From Pseudoneurospora amorphoporcata (Eukaryota > Ascomycota > Sordariomycetes > Sordariales > Sordariaceae): 64,000 nucleotides of DNA. The stretch's first letter is position 1. Each line of letters starts with the position of its first letter. The notes below the pieces were generated by a model. The model was not told where the DNA came from. It searched no databases and saw nothing but the letters and a program-made list of their open reading frames with translations. The position numbers and the translations under genes are program-made. The stretch spans positions 1 through 64,000 of the forward strand of contig MU859116.1 of assembly GCA_033297205.1 (NCBI GenBank). The letters are read 5' to 3'. Of this stretch, positions 48,217-59,392 are shown piece by piece.

Positions 48217-51204
48217 TCAACCCATCCAACTCCCCCTCTGACACGAAGTCCCTTCAGAACTCTGCCCCTGAGGCTCTTCACCACCACCAGCACCACCCTC
48301 CTCCTCTAATTGCTCCAACCCCCTAGAGGTGTTACTCCCTCTACTCAACAACCTCTCTTTAAAGCTCTGCGGCGAGTAAGACTCCCTCATGTCCGTCTTC
48401 AAGATGGCCGAATCAAGACTTCCACCGGTCTTCGGCCTCAAAAACACCTTGTTCAAACCTTCTTCCTCATCGTCACTGTCATCATCCTCATACATACGCA
48501 CATCACCGGTCCAAGCCTTCCGCCCCTCCAATCCCTCGTTTAGATCGATGCCCGTCGTCCTAACTTGCAGAGCAGGCTGATGGCGCAAACGATGCTTGGG
48601 AACGGAGAGTTCTTCCATTCTCTTCCGGGATGGGATCGGTGCCGTCTTGGGGCGGGCCGGGGGATGTCCGTGAAAGTGGTGGGAGTGGTTGTTATGGTGG
48701 ATGCCGAAAGCTAGGAGCTCGTTGCAGCGGCAGGTGGAAGGCGACGCGCAGGTGCAGTGGGTGATGGATGAGGTATCGATGCCGTTGTCCGAGGATACGA
48801 CGCCAAGGAAAGGTGCTGAGCCAGAGGCGGAAGCGGGAGTGGTGGGTGATTTGAGAGCGCCGTCGTCGGACTCGTTGGTAGCTACGGTTGCTGAGACAGA
48901 GAGGGTGGGTGTGGGGTGAGGGGAGAGACGTCGGGGGCTGGCTGGGGGGTTGCCTCCGGTCAGGTTTGGTCGGCTGCGGGTGTTATCTGACACTCGTCGT
49001 GGTGGCTGTTTATTGGCATTGTTGCTGATATTACTGGGGGTGTTGCTTCCCCTTCTTGACTGCCACGGCGGGATCAACGAAGGGGAGAACAAGCCATCTG
49101 ATGAGGACGACTGTCTGTCTTGGGCGCGAGAAGTCTGGAAGATGGCGCTCTGGCGGTTTCTACGCGTTGAGCGGCGCGCTAGGTTTACGTTACCGGCGCC
49201 GCTTGAGGATCGACGCCTCTTGTCCTCTGATGAGACGTTTTCTCCGCTGGTGGTGTCGTTGTTAGTGCTACCGTGGATACGGTGAAGACATTTTCTAATA
49301 GTATTGGCTTTATGTGCCTCGAAGACCAGTTCTAGTTGGCCGGTCAAGAAGTTACGGTAGGCGTCATCGATGGCCTCCGGAATGAATAGCCGAAGTGTCT
49401 CCTGCAAGTGCGTTTTCAGCGCTTCTTGGCCCTCATCGAATTGCTGCTCGACTTCGGCTAGTTCAATGACAGGATGGAAGTCTGCATGATGGGTTAGTTG
49501 TCACAGCTTCTTTCATCACTCTCGGGTTTGCAGCTTACCGGAACTAGGAACCTGATCATCCATAGGAAAGATCAGACGCCACAAATCATCCCATATTTGG
49601 ATACCATTCCCAGAAGCCAAAGTCCTATCCACATCCTCAGATATCCCGTCCTCGGGATTGCTTGGAGTTCCCGCTGGGACTGTGTCACACATCTCATCTT
49701 TGGGAAGCATCAAATGTTCGTCCAAGGCCGTTTGTGTGGGAAACCCAACTTTGCATCTCTGACATTGGTGAGACATTGCGCACCTTCTATGATAAGACAT
49801 CACATGGTGTCGCAAATCGGCCAGTGATTCGAAAGAAGTCATGGCGCAAACTTCATGGTCGCGAATGTTGAAGCGAACCGGGTTGCGCACCCGGAATGGG
49901 CAGGAGTATTCCTTCACCCCTTGCTCATCCATCGCATAAGTCGCTTCCAGACCACGATCCGGTCGGCCGCTTCGGATGGAACTGCTGCTCATCACCCTCC
50001 GATGCCGGGACTGAAGATCGTTCCTGGCTCCAACATCGTACGAAGTCCTTCGTGACCCCACCGATTGTACCGAGTTCGACATTCTCCTTGTGGATGGAGT
50101 AGCTCTTAGCTGCGGAGCGCATGCTATACTTGGTGGTGCAGATACCGCCGGCGCACTTGGATTCGGCGGTCCAAGTGAGACGGTAATTTCTTCGAGACAC
50201 CTGGCCACCGCGCCCCAGATCTTGAGGGTTGTCGATGGTTGTTCCGCCGTGGCGTTCTCCTCGGTTTCCTTCAGAATGGCGGCGGAGATTTCATAGGCCA
50301 GTTCACACCCGCTGGGAGCGTCCTCGGATATGGTCGAAGTCCGTAAGCCGCCGGAGGACTGGTAAGTATACCGTTGCTGGGGGTGTTCCGGGAGACCGAG
50401 TCCTGGAAGGAGTCGACTGGACGATGAACTTGGCGTTGGAGGATTCCGCTGCGTTGGGCTCACCAGACTACTTCTGGCACTGGTTGCCTCACTATACGCA
50501 GGCGACGGTCTTCCCAGTAACGATAACCTCTTTTGTTGGCGTGAAAGTTGGACATCCAGACTTGGTGGCCTTGTAGGACGGTCCATGTTGGTAGAAGATG
50601 TTGAGTTTGGCATCATGCCAGTGCTACTCGCTCGCTGCGCATATTGCCGGCTGTTGTAAGAAGATCGATCCGTCACAATATCGCCCTTTTGTGTTGCCAA
50701 AACCTTGGGGGTATTATCCCTATGTTGGCTTCGGCGGGTATCGAGCAGTTCCGGGGTCGAGAGGGCCATGGGCTCCGTGTCATAGTCGGAGTAGGCCAGT
50801 GACAAAGAAGCAGGTGAGGAATCAGTCGAATAGGCTGGAGAGCAGGGAGAAGCGAGAGAAAAGAGCGAAGTTCGAAGTGGTGTGGCAGGAACAAAAGGAA
50901 CATGGAGAAGAGCTGGAGCAGAGGTGGAAACAGGAGTATCAGAATTCTTCTTGTTCGATCGAGCTTCTATCCGACGCTGTATGTGGTGGTCATGATTCGT
51001 ATTGAGATTGGCCAATCCGGCGCGTAGCTGTGGCGCCGTCGCCGGTGCGTGCAACCGGTTGTGATGTCCTGTATGCACAGTATGATGGTGAGCCGGTTCC
51101 ACGACGGCTGGATGTCCCTCTACGGCGCTTGATTGCCCCGTTTCCTTGGATTGCTTTGATCGATCTGATGACTGATGTTCCAGCAGGCGCCACCATAGGT
51201 CCAT
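48217..51204 (-). CDS. C2H2 zinc-finger-like fungal protein
   Basis: 976 residues from exons 51204-49539 and 49481-48217. A zinc-finger-like block lies near residues 430-500. It opens with EYSCPFRVRNPVRFNIRDHE and continues DLRHHVMSYHRR, then CQRCKVGFPTQTALDEHL and a late Cys. Its Cys/His spacing fits two divergent C2H2 fingers of a type widespread in filamentous ascomycetes. Downstream, IWDDLWRLIFPMDD is a recurrent companion motif, and after the intron FHPVIELAEVEQQFDEGQEA begins an alpha-helical segment. The rest is low-complexity: Ser/Pro-rich, a His-rich patch (HHNNHSHHFHGH) and an acidic run (DDDSDDEEE). A regulatory role in the nucleus is likely but unproven. Confidence 0.85.
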
Positions 51205-52887
51205 GCTGTACGCGTGGGCCTATGCCACGAGCCAGCCATGGAAAAGGGTTTAATATCTTGGAAGGAAAAAGTCGGACGACTTTTGCCGTTTTGCGCTGCA
51301 GGAGGAGGCCTGCCTTGCCTGTACCTAGTTTGTCTCTTCTTGTTGGGTGCGGACTCGGGTAGAGCGGACGACGTCGAGGTGGATGATGAATGGCGGATGG
51401 GGGGTGCGAACAACCAGTGAGCTGAATGGAAACAGCAGCCCAGCAATCATAAAACAGGAACGACGTCAACAAAGGCCTTTGATGGCCATACAAATGCAAG
51501 AAATGGACAAAGTGGGAGAGGACGGGACAAATACAATGAACGAACCAGAATCCCAACACCAGGATGCTCGGCCGAGATACCTCGTACGTACCTACCTACC
51601 TAGGAACAAGCACATGCAAAGAAATTGTCCCTGGAATGCCTGTCATTCTCGGGCTCCTTCAGCGGCCGTCTCCCCGCACCGATTGGTCAATCCGTGGCCC
51701 ATTGACTGAACAACATGCCCGATCTGGACGCTGATTTGCTCGTGATTGGCCTGCGCCCCCAACAAGGGAGGCCACTGTAGACGCCTGGATGCAATTTCCC
51801 CGGAAGGAACCTCAGCATCTTCTTTTACGATTCGCTGCTGCCCCTGGTCGTCAACGGGAATTGCGGCCTCCTTGAGCCTCCACAGGTACATCTTGAAAGG
51901 TGTAAAGAACATATGGAGGTATCCTGTCGAAGCCCAAACGCGCAAGTTGGAAATGGCATCAATTTGCAAGAGTGAAATGTTGATGTGGAAGGAAACAAGC
52001 AAGGCCAAGAAGTTGAACCTCGGGGCATCCCGTCCTGTTCGAGTCTTTCCCAGCCCATGGGCTTCGCGCTGTCTTGGTACGGTGGCTTGTAATATGATCT
52101 GTGCCACATGGCCCCCCGACCCAGATCTGCCGGCTCCATTCAGCTGCAGCCAGCGCTAACAGAGGCCGACGAACATTCTGCCAGACTCTATAACTAAATA
52201 AAAATCATAATTATATATTACCTTCTTTATCGGTTATCGTTAGGGTTAAGGTTTTAAGCAATTACCTAAAATTTCAAAATAATTAAGTTTTTTTAATAAC
52301 TAATCTTTTTTCAATAACCAAGTTTTTTTCAATAACCAAAACTGACACAATTATATTCTTTACGTGAAACCACCTCGTTACGTGCCCTTTATTTTTACCA
52401 AGGTAAGCATATGTACTTGGTGGGGGCGGGCGGCTGTCAGGGGCATGTGGTACAGTTCTTATTAGAAACCACCGTATCTTGGCGCTGTCCCACTTGCCTG
52501 CCCCGCCTTGTGCTTTCCCGCGCCCCCCGGGCACCGACCTGACGACCTCTGGCTTCTGCTTGCCCCACCTGCGACTTCGTCGTGTCCCAGCCAACAGAAC
52601 AGTCAACCATCCATTCGTCCTTACAATCGTTGAGATTGAACTCCCAAAGAAACGAACGACGATCGCACCGAATTGGTTGGAATTTTGTGCATGTCCTTTC
52701 GGCCAGAACCTTCCGCTTCTCGATTCGCCTTCGATGTTCGCCTGGTCCACAAGTACTTGAATCTAGCCCATGCTCCCTAACAGTACACGCGACCCAACCG
52801 CGACCACAACCACTCTGGCCCTACTATTCCACCTTCCCATCCTTCAATTACATCCTCTTCAAGCTTCAAACATATACTCCCGGAGCT
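51205..52887. other. Intergenic region, partly AT-rich
   Basis: No supported gene. 52180-52350 is AT-rich with repeated TTTTTTCAATAACCAA motifs. Overlapping open frames on both strands at 51640-52160 lack features. Confidence 0.45.
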
Positions 52888-54204
52888 ATGGACCACGAAC
52901 ACTTTGGAGGTCGTACTGACGACGATCTCTTTGCCGACGATTTCGAGCCCGTAGCGCCTGAGGAGCAGGTTGCGACCATCTCCACGGAAACTGGAGCGCC
53001 CGTCCAAGACACGAACATCACGAGTCCTGCTACTACTGCCGTGGAACACTCTCAACCATCTGAGCCGGCGCCTGTTCAGAAGCCCACCCCCGCGCCTCAA
53101 GCACCCAGAGGACTTGCCAACTCGCGTCACGCCCCTGCCAATCGTCCTGAGAAGCAGCCACGCAACAACAATCGTTACCCTAAAGCCAAAAACAGCCCCA
53201 GCAACAACAGCGCGACTCAGTCTCAACAACAGCAGTCAAGCTCCAACGCACCTCCCTCTGCCCCCAAAGAACTTCGCGAAAAAGAAGCCAAGGACAAGGA
53301 GGCTGGTCGCAACACGGCGAGCGTCTCGTCGGCAGCGAGAATCGGGTCCGGCGCGAATCCACGCACCAAGCTTACTGAGGACGAACTGGCAGCCAAGATG
53401 GCCAAGATGCGCATTATGGCCGCCGAGAAAACTAAGCGTTTCGAACAAGCCCAGCGCGACGAAAATGAGCATGCTGCCGCCTACGCCAAGGGCATGGAAG
53501 AGGATAGGAAACGTCGTGCCGAACAAGCGGCCAGGAGGAAGGCTGCCGAGGAAGATCGCAAGAAGATGGAGGATGAACGGGAAAGAAACCGTGAGCGCAA
53601 GATGCGTGCCATGGGTGCTAAGGAGGGTGGTTCTTGGGATGAGGGTAAGGAGGAGCGCATGAGAGAGCAGGACCGAAGCAGCTACAGGGGTCATAGGGGA
53701 GTTGCAAACACAGCGTTTGCGCGAGGCCTGGCTGACGGTAATGAGCAAGGAGATGGTTACCATGGTGGACGTCGTGGTGGAAGAGGGGGGTTCGGTGGCG
53801 GAAGAGGTCGTGGGGGAGGTGATGGCTATGGCGGCCGCTCCCTTTTCGAGCCGGACCCGGAGAATGAGTCTGCCGGTGGTCGGCGTTTCCATCAGAACTC
53901 CCTAAACCGTGGCAGGGACCGGAAGGGGGGCGGCCCAGCCGCCCCTCGTGCTGAACGCGCCGGGCCTGGGTCTGGTGCACCAAAGACTGACAAACCAAAG
54001 TTGACCCCCGACGAGTTTCCTGCGCTTCCCGGCAGCAAACCTACCGCACCGCAAGTCAGCACAAATGCCCCTCTATCCTTTGCTTCCTTGCCTCTTTCGC
54101 CTGCAGTGGGTAGATGGGACGATGAGGTACAAGAAAGTATCTGGAAAAACGCGGCACAAGCAAAGGAGGCGGCGGACGCGCAGGCCAAGTCAGAGGAAAA
54201 CTAG
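52888..54204 (+). CDS. RGG-box RNA-binding-type protein (annotated to the in-frame TAG)
   Basis: Single-exon frame of 438 residues from ATG 52888 (MDHEHFGGRTDDDLFADDFE) to TAG 54202-54204. It has an acidic N-terminus, a Pro/Asn/Gln/Ser-rich stretch, and a charged coiled-coil-like helix (KMAKMRIMAAEKTKRFEQAQ through about residue 250). A Gly-rich RGG region follows (GRRGGRGGFGGGRGRGGG), then the motif PKLTPDEFPALPG and a tail with VGRWDDEVQESIWK. RGG boxes bind RNA, so a role in mRNA metabolism or translation is likely; I know no firm ortholog name. The frame does not close at the TAG: it stays open to 55086 (next entry). The upstream in-frame part (from 52582) is not protein-like and is left out. 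Confidence 0.8.
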   Translation: MDHEHFGGRTDDDLFADDFEPVAPEEQVATISTETGAPVQDTNITSPATTAVEHSQPSEPAPVQKPTPAPQAPRGLANSRHAPANRPEKQPRNNNRYPKAKNSPSNNSATQSQQQQSSSNAPPSAPKELREKEAKDKEAGRNTASVSSAARIGSGANPRTKLTEDELAAKMAKMRIMAAEKTKRFEQAQRDENEHAAAYAKGMEEDRKRRAEQAARRKAAEEDRKKMEDERERNRERKMRAMGAKEGGSWDEGKEERMREQDRSSYRGHRGVANTAFARGLADGNEQGDGYHGGRRGGRGGFGGGRGRGGGDGYGGRSLFEPDPENESAGGRRFHQNSLNRGRDRKGGGPAAPRAERAGPGSGAPKTDKPKLTPDEFPALPGSKPTAPQVSTNAPLSFASLPLSPAVGRWDDEVQESIWKNAAQAKEAADAQAKSEEN

Positions 54205-55086
54205 AAACCTTCCTATGCGCAGCCAAACTTTGCTTCAACCATTTGCTCCAATCTCGATATCTCCAAGAATACGCCGAACGCGGAAAGCCCGTTGGCGAGC
54301 AATGAAGAACCCCCTCGTACCACACCAAGTTTAATTCCAATGAACTCCCCAAATGAATCTGATCCGCGAGATACAGTCACCAAAGAGCCGAAACCGGAAC
54401 GTAAACCGGCAGAGCAAATGAAATGGACAGATTTTAGCTCACCTCCAGCCCAAGCAGTGGCTGCTCACCAAGGTCTCATACCACCAATGTTAACTCCACA
54501 TCAGATCATCGCTGCCCATCGACTCGGATTTCTCAAAGAAGCGACGGCTGATATTACTCCAGCGCCAGACCAGTTACCGGCTGGCCTTCAATCCTTCAAA
54601 CCATCGAAGGAGGAGGTACAAGGAGGACTCGTGCAAGATGAAAGAGAACCCAGGAAGATACAAGAGGATTTTGCAAAGAGGACAAGAGAAGAACGTGATG
54701 TCACTTCAGCTACAAATCAGGCAGTCCCTGCCCGTCAAATTTTCAAAAGAGAAATGCCAGATGCCACTCCAACGCCGCGTCAGTTACCAACCGCCCTTCA
54801 GTTTCTTGAACAGTCGAGGGCGGAGGAGGAGTCACAAAGAGAACTTGAGGAATCTCATGGGGACCTCGAGAATGTACAACAGGAAATCGCGGAGAGGCCA
54901 ATGGAAGAACAAGTGAGCCACGCACTGTCCGGTCGTTTGCCGTTTACAGAACGCAATAAAACATTGATGGACACTGAACATCAGAGAAGGGAGCATCATG
55001 AAAACAGACGATCCGCTCGCCAATATGGGAACCAGGAAGACATTGAGAAGTGGGTATCGGAATCGGATATCACCAAAATGCGCTAG
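54205..55086 (+). CDS. In-frame continuation of the RGG protein after a single TAG
   Basis: The frame of the RGG protein continues without a stop for 293 codons to a TAG at 55084-55086. The sequence is protein-like: polar, charged, with EQMKWTDFSSPPAQAVAAHQ, and an internal duplication of about 65-70 residues. Copy A has DITPAPDQLPAGLQSFKPSK, copy B has DATPTPRQLPTALQFLEQSR, each followed by an acidic helix (QEDFAKRTREER; QQEIAERPMEEQ). An open run this long after a real stop is very unlikely by chance. If the TAG is recoded, the product has 732 residues. No intron with fungal signals removes the TAG and keeps frame. A separate gene starting at ATG 54292 (264 residues) is the main alternative. 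Confidence 0.55.
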   Translation, partial: KPSYAQPNFASTICSNLDISKNTPNAESPLASNEEPPRTTPSLIPMNSPNESDPRDTVTKEPKPERKPAEQMKWTDFSSPPAQAVAAHQGLIPPMLTPHQIIAAHRLGFLKEATADITPAPDQLPAGLQSFKPSKEEVQGGLVQDEREPRKIQEDFAKRTREERDVTSATNQAVPARQIFKREMPDATPTPRQLPTALQFLEQSRAEEESQRELEESHGDLENVQQEIAERPMEEQVSHALSGRLPFTERNKTLMDTEHQRREHHENRRSARQYGNQEDIEKWVSESDITKMR

Positions 55087-55723
55087 TGGACGGGTCCCAA
55101 CATGCATTCTGATGCGTACAATGCGACACCAGATGAGCACTTGTCGTTGGCAGCGGCGCAGAGAATGTTCCTCACCCAAGGGTGATGGGTCCATTTGTAT
55201 GGACGGATCCTGAGATCCAAGCACGACTTGGACGTAGAGGATAAAAGCGAGGTGTTTTGTTTCCATGTTTGGCGGGTTGGAGGACTTTTATCATACGGGC
55301 CGTATCCTATAGACGACAGAGATTATGTAAAGTGAATAGACGAATTGATACCACAAGCAATTGAATTGGGACTTGTGGCTTCCCGTACTGAAGATGATTC
55401 CCGAACTGTACCGCTTCCATAAAAGTGTAATCGCTGGTATCATCTATTCTATACCCATGTCCTATTCTCTCATGATATAACAGGCTGTTTTCGAGATGCC
55501 CTGGACGGTATGAAGACAAAGACCATGCCGGGAGAAGTGCCAAGTTCGTCGCAATCCCAAGCTCGAATAATGTAAAACGCCCCCAACGCCTTTTCAATGC
55601 ACATACGACCGCCAGAGTTTGGATCGTTTCCGTCTCCTTCTTTGACGCGCTCCCAACCGGCCAGTTTTTCTGTTGAGCGCCAACTGACTGTTTCTTCGTT
55701 TGGCCACCAGCAGCTCACTCATC
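55087..55723. other. Convergent intergenic region, RGG and Luc7 genes
   Basis: About 640 bp of 3' flanks; no gene seen. Confidence 0.45.
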
Positions 55724-56677
55724 CTACCAGCCGCCACGTCTAGGACCACGACCACGATAACCACCGCCACCACTCCTAGGTCCACGGCCTCTACCCCAAT
55801 CATCATGTCGTCCACCAGGACCCGTCGGCACACCTCCCATATCATCATCCCCACCACCACCACCACCACCACCGCCCATGCCACCCATCGGCCTCTGACG
55901 TCCGCGCATCTCCTTGGGGAACGCATCGTACGTCTTCCGCATCTGAGCATAACCAAGATGCATCTTGCCGAAGAAATGATCCGCCAATCTCCGATCATTA
56001 TCCAACCTCGACAAATACGCCCCGCAAACATCGCACACCTGCAGCTTCTGATGACCGCTGGGGCCACTCGTATCGCTCAGCGCCTTCAGCTCCCTCTCCT
56101 TCTCGCCCTTCTGCGCCTGCGCCTGTCTTACGCGGAAAAGCTCATCATACGCCCTGCCCACCTCGCCCAGCTCGCCCAAGATCTCCACCTCCAACAGACC
56201 CGTCGCAATCGTGGTGCCCAAGTCCGAGATCGCCTTCAGCAACACATTTGTCTGTCTAATCTCATCGGGCGTCTTCTCTAGACGGCGCTGCGCTGCGTCG
56301 ATCCGTCGGTTGCACTCGTCAATGTACTTTTGCAGGTCGCGCATGTAGTCGTAGTCGAACCCGTATTTCTTCTTGTCCTGGTCGGGGAGCGATTCGTACT
56401 CGGCTTTTAGGGCCTCCGAGTGCACGCGGGAACAGGGGCCCAGGTCTTGCTTGGTGTTGGTGAAGAGGTCGTGCGGGCAGGTGCCGACTAGGTAGGAGCG
56501 GCAGACTTTGGGGTCTGTCAGGGAGAGTTGGGCGGAACGGGAGGAGATGCCGCCGCCCATTAGCTGTTCTGAGACGGTAAGGAAAGAGTCAATGGGAGAC
56601 ATAAAAGTAGTGAAGGGGTGAGAACTTGAAGGGTAGGTGGAAGACTTACCGAGCAGCTTTCTCTGTTCGGCCGCCAT
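55724..56677 (-). CDS. luc7: Luc7-family U1 snRNP protein
   Basis: Splicing factor that helps U1 snRNP select 5' splice sites. Exons 56677-56650 and 56568-55724 give 290 residues. The first exon is only 28 nt; splicing restores the family N-terminus MAAEQRKLLEQLMG. The first zinc finger is seen as VCRSYLVGTCPHDLF...LGPCSRVH (CCCH type), the second as LQVCDVCGAYLSRLDNDRRL followed by ADHFFGKMHLGY (C2H2 type). Between them lies a long coiled coil (ECNRRIDAAQRRLEKTPDEI). The tail is Gly/Arg-rich with RGRG repeats in place of the RS domain of animal homologs. Confidence 0.95.
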   Translation of the reverse strand: MAAEQRKLLGKSSTYPSSSHPFTTFMSPIDSFLTVSEQLMGGGISSRSAQLSLTDPKVCRSYLVGTCPHDLFTNTKQDLGPCSRVHSEALKAEYESLPDQDKKKYGFDYDYMRDLQKYIDECNRRIDAAQRRLEKTPDEIRQTNVLLKAISDLGTTIATGLLEVEILGELGEVGRAYDELFRVRQAQAQKGEKERELKALSDTSGPSGHQKLQVCDVCGAYLSRLDNDRRLADHFFGKMHLGYAQMRKTYDAFPKEMRGRQRPMGGMGGGGGGGGGDDDMGGVPTGPGGRHDDWGRGRGPRSGGGGYRGRGPRRGGW

Positions 56678-57266
56678 TGTTGGTGTTGTTGTTGTTGTTG
56701 TTGATTATTATTAACCACGGCCTCGTGGTTGTAGAGTTGTTTTCGAGTTCGATTTAACGGAAAAACACGATGGTTGGTGTTTCGTAAATGGGTGTTCGCG
56801 GTTGATGATGTTTTTGTTGTTTGGGAGAAATTCCTAAGGTAAGACTTTGGAAGTCGAATGCAGGCGCAAAAGTCAGCCGCGCTGCTTCGCTGGATGGAAC
56901 CCGATCGCAGAAGCTGGGGAAGTGGACCCACTTTCACGTTCCCTTGTCGCCGCTATGATCCCTGTTCATCCACTGGAAAATGTGCTGTCATCAACAATTT
57001 GCTGGGTCTTGTCTTGTCCCGCTGCGACAGGGCGCGGCAGGCACTCCTCCAGCAGCTTAGCAACGGGGGGCCTAACAGCAACCCTAGTAGGTACGGCAAC
57101 ATCACAATGGAACCCGGACTGTCACCTTCCATCACATCCTCCCGTCGCCTCTTTTTCACTCTTGCCATTGTCTCCCGGAAATTGTTTTTCTTTTCTGCAT
57201 TTTGTGGTAGAAATACAAATAAAGCAAATGGATAGACAACGGCGATAGACAGTACTGTTCAATACA
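56678..57266. other. Divergent promoter region, Luc7 and Gpi16
   Basis: 589 bp between the start codons of two divergent housekeeping genes. (GTT)n/(AAC)n runs lie in the Luc7 leader. No gene seen. Confidence 0.5.
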
Positions 57267-59286
57267 ATGCGTCGATTCTTTGCTTCGTTCTTACTCTCCT
57301 TACTTTCTTTTCTTTGCTTTTCGCCCTACGCTGCCATTGCGAATGCCTCCTCGGCCGCCGATTCCATTTCCACCTCTATTTCCGACTCTCGATCCGACTA
57401 CCATGAACAGCTAATACTGCGTCCGCTACCATTGTCCGCTCTGCTCGCCAGCTTCAACTTCCGCTCCAACACCTCGCTCTCTGCCTTCGAGGCGCACAAC
57501 TTCCGTTTCTTCCCCCGATCGCTGGGCCAGATTCTCCAGCATGCCGGCACGCGCGAGTTGCACTTGAGGTTTAGTCTGGGAAGATGGGATGCCGAGAGCT
57601 GGGGCGCAAGGCCGTGGAATGGCGCGCGCGAGGGTGGAACAGGCGTTGAGATGTGGGCGTGGCTGGAGGCAGAGACAGACGAGGAGTATGTTCCATCACC
57701 AATACCACGGATAGTGAACTTGGCCAGAGACTGACTGTAGACACCATGTAGGGCCGATCACAAATGGCTGACACTTACCAACGCGCTGTCTGGCCTCTTC
57801 TGCGCCTCCCTCAACTTCATCGACAGCACCCGAACCACCCGTCCCGTCATGTCCTTCCAGCCCGAAGGCAACCACATCGATGCGAACGCGGCGAACACGC
57901 ACCTGCTATACGGAGTGCTGCCCCACGAAGTTGTTTGTACCGAGAACTTGACACCCTTTCTGAAGCTTCTTCCATGCAAGGGCAAGGCCGGTATCGCGTC
58001 GCTGCTTGATGGACATAAGCTCTTCGACTCCTCATGGCAGACTATGGCCATCGATATCCGGCCTGTGTGCCCGGAGGACGGCGAGTGTGTGTTGCAGATC
58101 GAGCAGAGCATTGATATGGTCTTGGATATTGATCGATCCAAGAGACCCAGGGGTATGTTATTTAATGTTCGAACACCATGGCTATGGACTGCAACCAACT
58201 GACGAAACCGGCTCAGATAACCCGATTCCCAGGCCACCTCCTGCCCACGACATGAAGTGCAATACCTCGAAGCCGTACCACGCCCACGATACTTGCTTCC
58301 CTACCGATTCTGCCGCCAACCAAGATTGGTCGCTATCCCAAATCTTCGGCAGACCCATCAAGGGAACCTGCCCTCTGACCGACCCTACTGTGTCCCCCGT
58401 CTGCATCCAAGTTCCCGATTCGCGCATCGTCTTCGCCTCCGAGGGCGCTATCGAGAAGAAGAACCCCGATCAGACCTCACGCTGCTTCGACTTCCCCGCT
58501 GAGAATGACTTTGAGGTTTTCCTCCCCGCCCCCGAGACCCAGGACGGATCAGTAGTAGTCGATCAACACCTCGTCAAGCCCGAAACGCCCCTTCTCTACG
58601 CCGAACGCAGTTTCACCGGCCACGGCCAAGAGCGCGGCGGTGTGCAGACCATCCTCCGCAACCCCAGTCCGGACCAGGAAGTCGAGTTCATCTACATGGA
58701 ATCCCTTCCCTGGTTCATGCGCATCTATCTGCACACCATCTCGGCCCGTGTCGACGGACAGCCCGGCAAGGCCGACTCTTTGATCCAGGAAGTCTATTAC
58801 CGCCCCGCCGTCGATCGCGCGCGCGGAACCCAGCTCGAAGTCCGCATGACCGTCCCGCCCGCTTCAACCGTATTTCTTACGTACGACTTTGAGAAGTCTA
58901 TTCTCAGGTATACCGAGTACCCGCCAGACGCGAATCGCGGGTTTGATGTGGCTGCTGCTGTTATTACTATTTTGAACAGGGATAAGAGCGTTGGTAACTC
59001 GAGATTCGCGGCGTATAACCTAAGGACGACGACTTTGCTTTGCAATCTCCCCACGCCCGATTTCAGCATGCCGTATAATGTCATCATCTTTACGTCGACG
59101 GCCATCGCCCTGGCGTTTGGCGGCATGTTTAATATTCTCGTCAGAAGATTCGTGGCGGCGAATGAGGGCCCGGAGAACGGGTTGAAGAAGGGGGTGAATA
59201 GGTTGAAGGCGAAGCTGGCTGCCATGTTCAAGAAAAGGGGGAGTACTCCTGCTGTCATGCTGGATGGGGAGAAGAAGATGGAGTAA
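57267..59286 (+). CDS. gpi16: GPI transamidase subunit Gpi16/PIG-T
   Basis: Component of the endoplasmic-reticulum GPI transamidase that attaches GPI anchors to proteins; it is disulfide-linked to the catalytic Gpi8. Exons 57267-57685, 57752-58152 and 58217-59286 give 629 residues. A signal peptide (residues 1-26) precedes LILRPLPLSALLASFNF and NFRFFPRSLGQILQ, the family start. The lumenal domain continues with CASLNFIDSTRTTRP and HEVVCTENLTPFLKLLPCKG; the cysteines there include those conserved for the Gpi8 bridge. Near the end, VEFIYMESLPWFMRIYLHT is the clearest family signature. One membrane helix, NVIIFTSTAIALAFGGMFNI, precedes a basic cytosolic tail. Confidence 0.95.
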
Positions 59287-59392
59287 AGTAAAACTGTAAC
59301 TGTTTGTGTATAAGCATCCAATGCCTGCTCTGGGTTATGTCAGAGGAATAAACTTATAAGAACCACTCCCACCCTCCGAACTTGCACTACCT

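Noticed and set aside
51643..52107. 154-codon minus-strand frame between the zinc-finger and RGG genes
   Set aside because: Competing frames on both strands, no recognisable feature; could not be supported.
54137..54204. Possible 68-nt intron (GTATCT...CTAG) that would remove the TAG of the RGG gene
   Set aside because: It shifts the frame and meets a TGA within about 100 nt, and it lacks a CTNAC branch site.
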